From the NCBI GenBank assembly GCA_949825045.1, contig OX463829.1:6758001-6822000 (forward strand): DNA of 64,000 nt, read 5' to 3'. The notes below the pieces were generated by a model. The model made no database searches. It was not told where the DNA came from and was given only the letters and a program-made list of their open reading frames with translations. The position numbers were made by a program, and so were the translations under genes. Positions within the stretch are counted from its first letter, which is position 1. Each line of letters starts with the position of its first letter. Source of the stretch: Argyresthia goedartella (lineage: Eukaryota; Arthropoda; Insecta; Lepidoptera; Argyresthiidae). Below, one piece after another: positions 61,003 to 64,000 of the stretch.

Positions 61003-61480
61003 TATGTCTTCGGATAGGCCTCGGAGATCTCACGCTCAGTCACTCCTTGTAACTCCGCAACACAACACAGCCGCATATAACATGGGTTCAGACTACGAGC
61101 TATCAGGCTCTGGATCAAACTTTCTAGCGCCATCAGAGACTGCCCGTTACTTATTATTTTTAAAAGTCGCTTAAAATAACACTATCTTTCTCTTCCATAA
61201 TAGACTTATGTAAGTATACTGTATTGTTGTATATTTTGGAGTACAATTTTATCTCTTTGAATTGTTATTATGTATTTATTATATATTATATTGGTAAGTA
61301 GTTCATCATTTTTATTATTTTACGTTGTGCACAAAGGTCTACCTGTTCTTTAACGTATTCTGTGCATCCTAGGTATGCTGGAAGAAGCCTCTTTTTAAAG
61401 ATAAGCTCGCCTACGCCTAGTTTTCATTTTGATGTATCTGTATCTTCCGTTTTCGTGCAATAAAGTATATTCAAGAGTTG

Positions 61481-62820
61481 ATAAATATCATATCGGTTAA
61501 GTTATGGCAGTCTGATATTTGTTGACCCGTCTGTAGGGCGCATGTATAAACTGCTGCTCAAATAAAGTTTGTTTTAAATGACATCCTGGCCACATAATAA
61601 ATAGGTACAGAAGTCAACCACATGTATGTACTTCACATTTCATAGCTACGCTCGGCGATCGCTCTAGGGTTGTCAACTACGGCTTATGCACGAAAAATTA
61701 TCGTGGTCCTATCTAGTTGTATGATTTATTATGAAGAATGAAACGAGAAGAATGAAAAAATTACACTACTATAACAATACAAAAGGTTTACAGATCAGAA
61801 AAATACCTACACAATTTTATGTTTGTAAATTTTCACTATCGAAAATCCCTGATAACTTCTAAACGGACTACCCGAGTTACAAAATTGCTTTTGCTCTGTC
61901 CGTTTTAGACCTACACCTGTCAAATGACATTAAAAACAACACAATATCTACACACAAAAAAACATGTTTTCAACTTACGTAAGTAAAAATTTTTGTTAAT
62001 ACTTATTTTATTATACTGATTGGAAAATAGGCAACTGATATTTATTTAAATCGATCTTAGATATATTATTCGGGGACCTTACCTACCTACCTAACTGTTC
62101 TATACATATAACGTTAAAACGAACCATCGAAATACAGGCAGATAGCTACTTTCCGAAACCACTGGTAACTTAAAAAACGCCAATTCATAGTTTAATGTTG
62201 AATTTAAACAACCGTCCACTGAACAGTTATAATATATTTTTTTCCGTTGTTCCATTGTTGCATTATTTGCATTAACAGACGCGCGTGTCAAGCGGATGGC
62301 ACTCACGCTCGCACTAGTTTGAACTGCTCTGAGATATCGTGTCCGTGAGCATATCTATGTGTGCGTTGCTCGAGCGCGCTTGTATGTAGATTGATTTCTG
62401 TACCTATTTATATTGTGTCCTGGCGCTGCCATATCCCGAGCGAGAGACAGTTGTATATGATAAAGATGAGTTTGACCAGGCACATTCGTCGGTGGTCGGT
62501 TATGCAGTACGGTATGGGACTGCGAGTCAAAATAGATACTTATTAGCAACTTTCAAAACGGTAATGTTATTCATGAGTTCTATGAAATCCGAGCATGTGA
62601 TGTCATAATCAAATGCTGCCTTTTCACACAAAATTTAAAGCAAAAAACCGCATCAAAAACCGTCCACTAATTTTCCAGAAAAATGGACACACACCACACA
62701 TAAACAACGTCCATTCCGTCCATCATGGGTAAAAATAGAGCTGTAGGCTCTAATCTCGTTTTCCATCAACTGTGCTTAGTACCTAGTAGGCTCCCACAAA
62801 AAGGTAATATAACACTTTAC
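61481..62820. other. AT-rich intron sequence, no gene seen
   Basis: Only short unsupported frames. The GC-richer stretch at about 62280-62480 shows no motif. Confidence 0.35.
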
Positions 62821-62963
62821 CTTCCCCTCCAGCTTGCTAGCCACGGAGTCACACAGCTTGTTCGCGATGTCAGCGGCCACGTTCTTCGTGATAAGATGGT
62901 CGCGCATCTTGTCCAGTACCGAACGCATCGACTCCTCTGTTAGAGCCTTCGAGCCGACCAGTC
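62821..62963 (-). CDS. SRPRA: SRP receptor alpha exon (N domain)
   Basis: The first exon visible in the window is 143 bp. After two bases completing a Gly codon it encodes LVGSKALTEESMRSVLDKMR, DHLITKNVAADIANKLCDSV and ASKLEGK. This is the start of the four-helix N domain that packs on the GTPase domain and docks against SRP54. The acceptor is TGTCTTCCAG and the donor AAG|GTAAAG. The phase-1 start means an upstream exon must end with the first base of Gly; that exon, the variable linker and the membrane-anchoring X domain lie beyond the window. Confidence 0.94.
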
Positions 62964-63069
62964 CTGGAAGACAACATATAAACAAACATGGGTCAAGGAT
63001 TCCCTTACAGCGTGGCAGAGGCACAATTGTGACCAAGTTTAGCCAGTTATTCAATAATTTAACGACCTG

Positions 63070-63240
63070 TGTGACGTTGTGGTTCGAGGCTCTGCCTCCC
63101 GGGTTCGAGCCCCGGCTGGGATAGAAGAAAAAAAATCTCGAAGTCTTGGATTTTGATACATGTGACGTCGCCATATCTGGTTTCCACGACACAGTGTATC
63201 CTATTGTGGGGCCAGAGGCAATGTATGTGCCTGTTTGTAA
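63070..63240 (+). mobile_element. SINE-like element, copy 2, with tRNA-like B box
   Basis: CCTCCCGGGTTCGAGCCCCG at about 63098-63117 contains a pol III B box (GGTTCGAGCCC). The body carries ATGTGACGTCGCC, CCTATTGTGGGGCCAGAGGC and AATGTATGTGCCTG and resembles 45596-45775. No acceptor-stem pairing or anticodon arm makes this a true tRNA. Confidence 0.6.
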
Positions 63241-64000
63241 ATTCTTGTTTCTTATGTTTAATTCATATTGCGCGAAGGGACTAGCCCATCACCGCAGCTA
63301 TGGATTTATGACGGTTTGCTCACGATTTTTTGGTTGGAAAGTCCGTAAAATGAATTAAAGATAAACCAGCATCTACTGCGTAAGCGACGTAACCACTAGA
63401 CACGAAGTCAAGGACGCTCTTGAGAGAGACAATACGGCTTACAGTTTAAACAATATACATTTTTAAATCATAACAAAATAAATTTTGCCAGTGTCAGTAA
63501 GTATATTTGAAAGATCATAGTTTGGTCAGGATCTTTATCGACTTAAAGTAACGACTTGAGATAATTTGTTGCTGTTAAAAAGCGTCCGAATAGTTCGCTA
63601 GAGGGCATGAGATAATTTGAGTGTTAACCATGATTCAACGAAATGATAAAAATTAGTGATGCAACGATACGATACCGATACCGATTATCGGCGATATTTC
63701 AGGTTTGCCGATATATCGGCATCGACAATATTTTTATGGCCGATACAACGATACTTTTCAAATTTCTCTCAAAATGAGGCACGTTAAAAATGCAATGTAA
63801 ACGCGCGTGTTTTTTCGTCTATTTCGTTGCAAACGAAGCACGAACTACGCTAGGGGAAAGCCCGCGCTCTATTTTTAAACAAAAATCTGATTAATGTTAA
63901 TTTTAATTACCTACTAAAACTGTACCAACCTGTCTATATATTTATATTACCTAATAAAAAAATAGTCTGACTTGTATTTTATCTATTTAACCTTCATTTT
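63241..64000. other. SRPRA intron continuation; CGATAC-rich patch
   Basis: No exon was found between the N-domain exon and the window end. At about 63657-63760 the sequence is rich in CGATA/TATCG words (GATACCGATACCGATTATCGG), a short degenerate repeat that may be the end of a DNA transposon. The rest is AT-rich. Confidence 0.4.

Larger units (their letters stand above)
58983..61480 (+). mobile_element. LINE (CR1/Jockey-like), 5'-truncated and decayed
   Basis: The plus strand carries the end of an APE-type endonuclease (PALLDLMIVCNLDKVATHGQ, FSYHDLIYL), a linker, RT pieces (FRPISILNILSKVKESIVHS, LQYAFRPSHSTVTTVLKVTD, LLDFSSAFNCVDLDI), a later fragment (LATSFGLLVNPSKPQALIIG; LRNILPRQTKIQLAQSLLLT), the C-terminus (GSDYELSGSGSNFLAPSE) and a 3' UTR ending near TTCGTGCAATAAAGTATATTC. 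The catalytic FADD segment is lost in a deletion near 60290-60400. It is antisense to SRPRA. Two hairpins (60607-60685 and 60936-61002) interrupt it. Confidence 0.8.
54520..62820 (-). other. SRPRA: SRPRA intron (8301 bp) packed with repeats
   Basis: Donor AAG|GTAAAG (62820 downward) and acceptor ..CCCCAG|GTC (ending at 54520) on the minus strand. It contains a 266-bp tandem duplication, a minus-strand LINE, an FP25K-like ORF, a plus-strand LINE and AT-rich sequence. Stretches 54520-54840, 55373-56277 and 61481-62820 show no gene. Confidence 0.88.

Noticed and set aside
63081..63125. Plus-strand tRNA gene (GGGTTCGAGCCCCGG)
   Set aside because: Only the T-arm-like part is convincing, and a related SINE body occurs here and at 45.6 kb.
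62964..64000. Additional upstream SRPRA exon in the window
   Set aside because: No minus-strand frame encodes SR-alpha linker or X-domain residues flanked by splice sites; the phase-1 partner exon must lie past 64000.

Overview
The window is eukaryotic and almost certainly from a moth or butterfly (Lepidoptera). It is AT-rich and intron-containing. Nearly all of it is transposable elements of types typical of lepidopteran genomes: mag-like and CsRn1/Kabuki-like Ty3/gypsy elements, a BEL/Pao element, a maT (DD37D) mariner, tRNA-derived SINEs, CR1/Jockey and RTE LINE fragments, and many MITEs. The order-level call is inferred from this repeat spectrum; no lineage-diagnostic host gene was checked.

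One conserved host gene is clear: the 3' part of the signal recognition particle receptor alpha subunit (SRPRA), on the minus strand. Its last five exons lie at 62821-62963, 54364-54519, 46974-47181, 45782-45918 and 43309-43602. All junctions have GT/AG ends and compatible phases (1-0-0-1-0), and together they encode about 311 residues covering the NG GTPase domain. The upstream exons lie beyond position 64000. The four introns are loaded with repeats: two LINEs facing opposite ways and an FP25K-like ORF (8.3 kb intron); a nearly complete mag-like gypsy in the same sense as the gene plus a decayed integrase (7.2 kb intron); a tandem array made of copies of the exon's own 3' end and splice donor (1.06 kb intron); and a 43-bp minisatellite of about 1.9 kb (2.2 kb intron). 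A second possible host gene is a single-exon 192-residue secreted, Lys/Glu-rich protein at 23641-24219 (minus).

Left part (1-6.6 kb): small repeats, a dispersed 0.7-kb family member, a hAT-like MITE, a 38-bp minisatellite and a 205-bp MITE. 6621-15352: a mag-like gypsy on the minus strand (77-bp LTRs, TCCCC target duplication, tRNA-Ser primer site) that has lost its reverse transcriptase and is split by a CsRn1/Kabuki-type gypsy on the plus strand (9215-13783, LTRs identical by eye). 15.4-29 kb: LINE 3' ends, a piggyBac-type MITE (TTAA), the maT transposon, a TA-flanked MITE, the secreted ORF, a 1-kb element with 74-bp inverted repeats, a SINE and an RTE-like LINE fragment. 29.2-35.9 kb: a broken BEL/Pao element carrying a hAT-like MITE. 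36-43.1 kb: tandem repeats, fold-back elements and nested LINE 3' ends. 43.3-63 kb: SRPRA with its repeat-filled introns.

I do not see a new multi-gene system. The most unusual observations are the exon-end/splice-donor tandem array in SRPRA; a set of near-perfect short hairpins, one of which can be explained as a template-switch event by comparison with a paralogous LINE copy in the window; and several precisely bounded non-autonomous DNA elements. All family calls were made by reading, without database searches.
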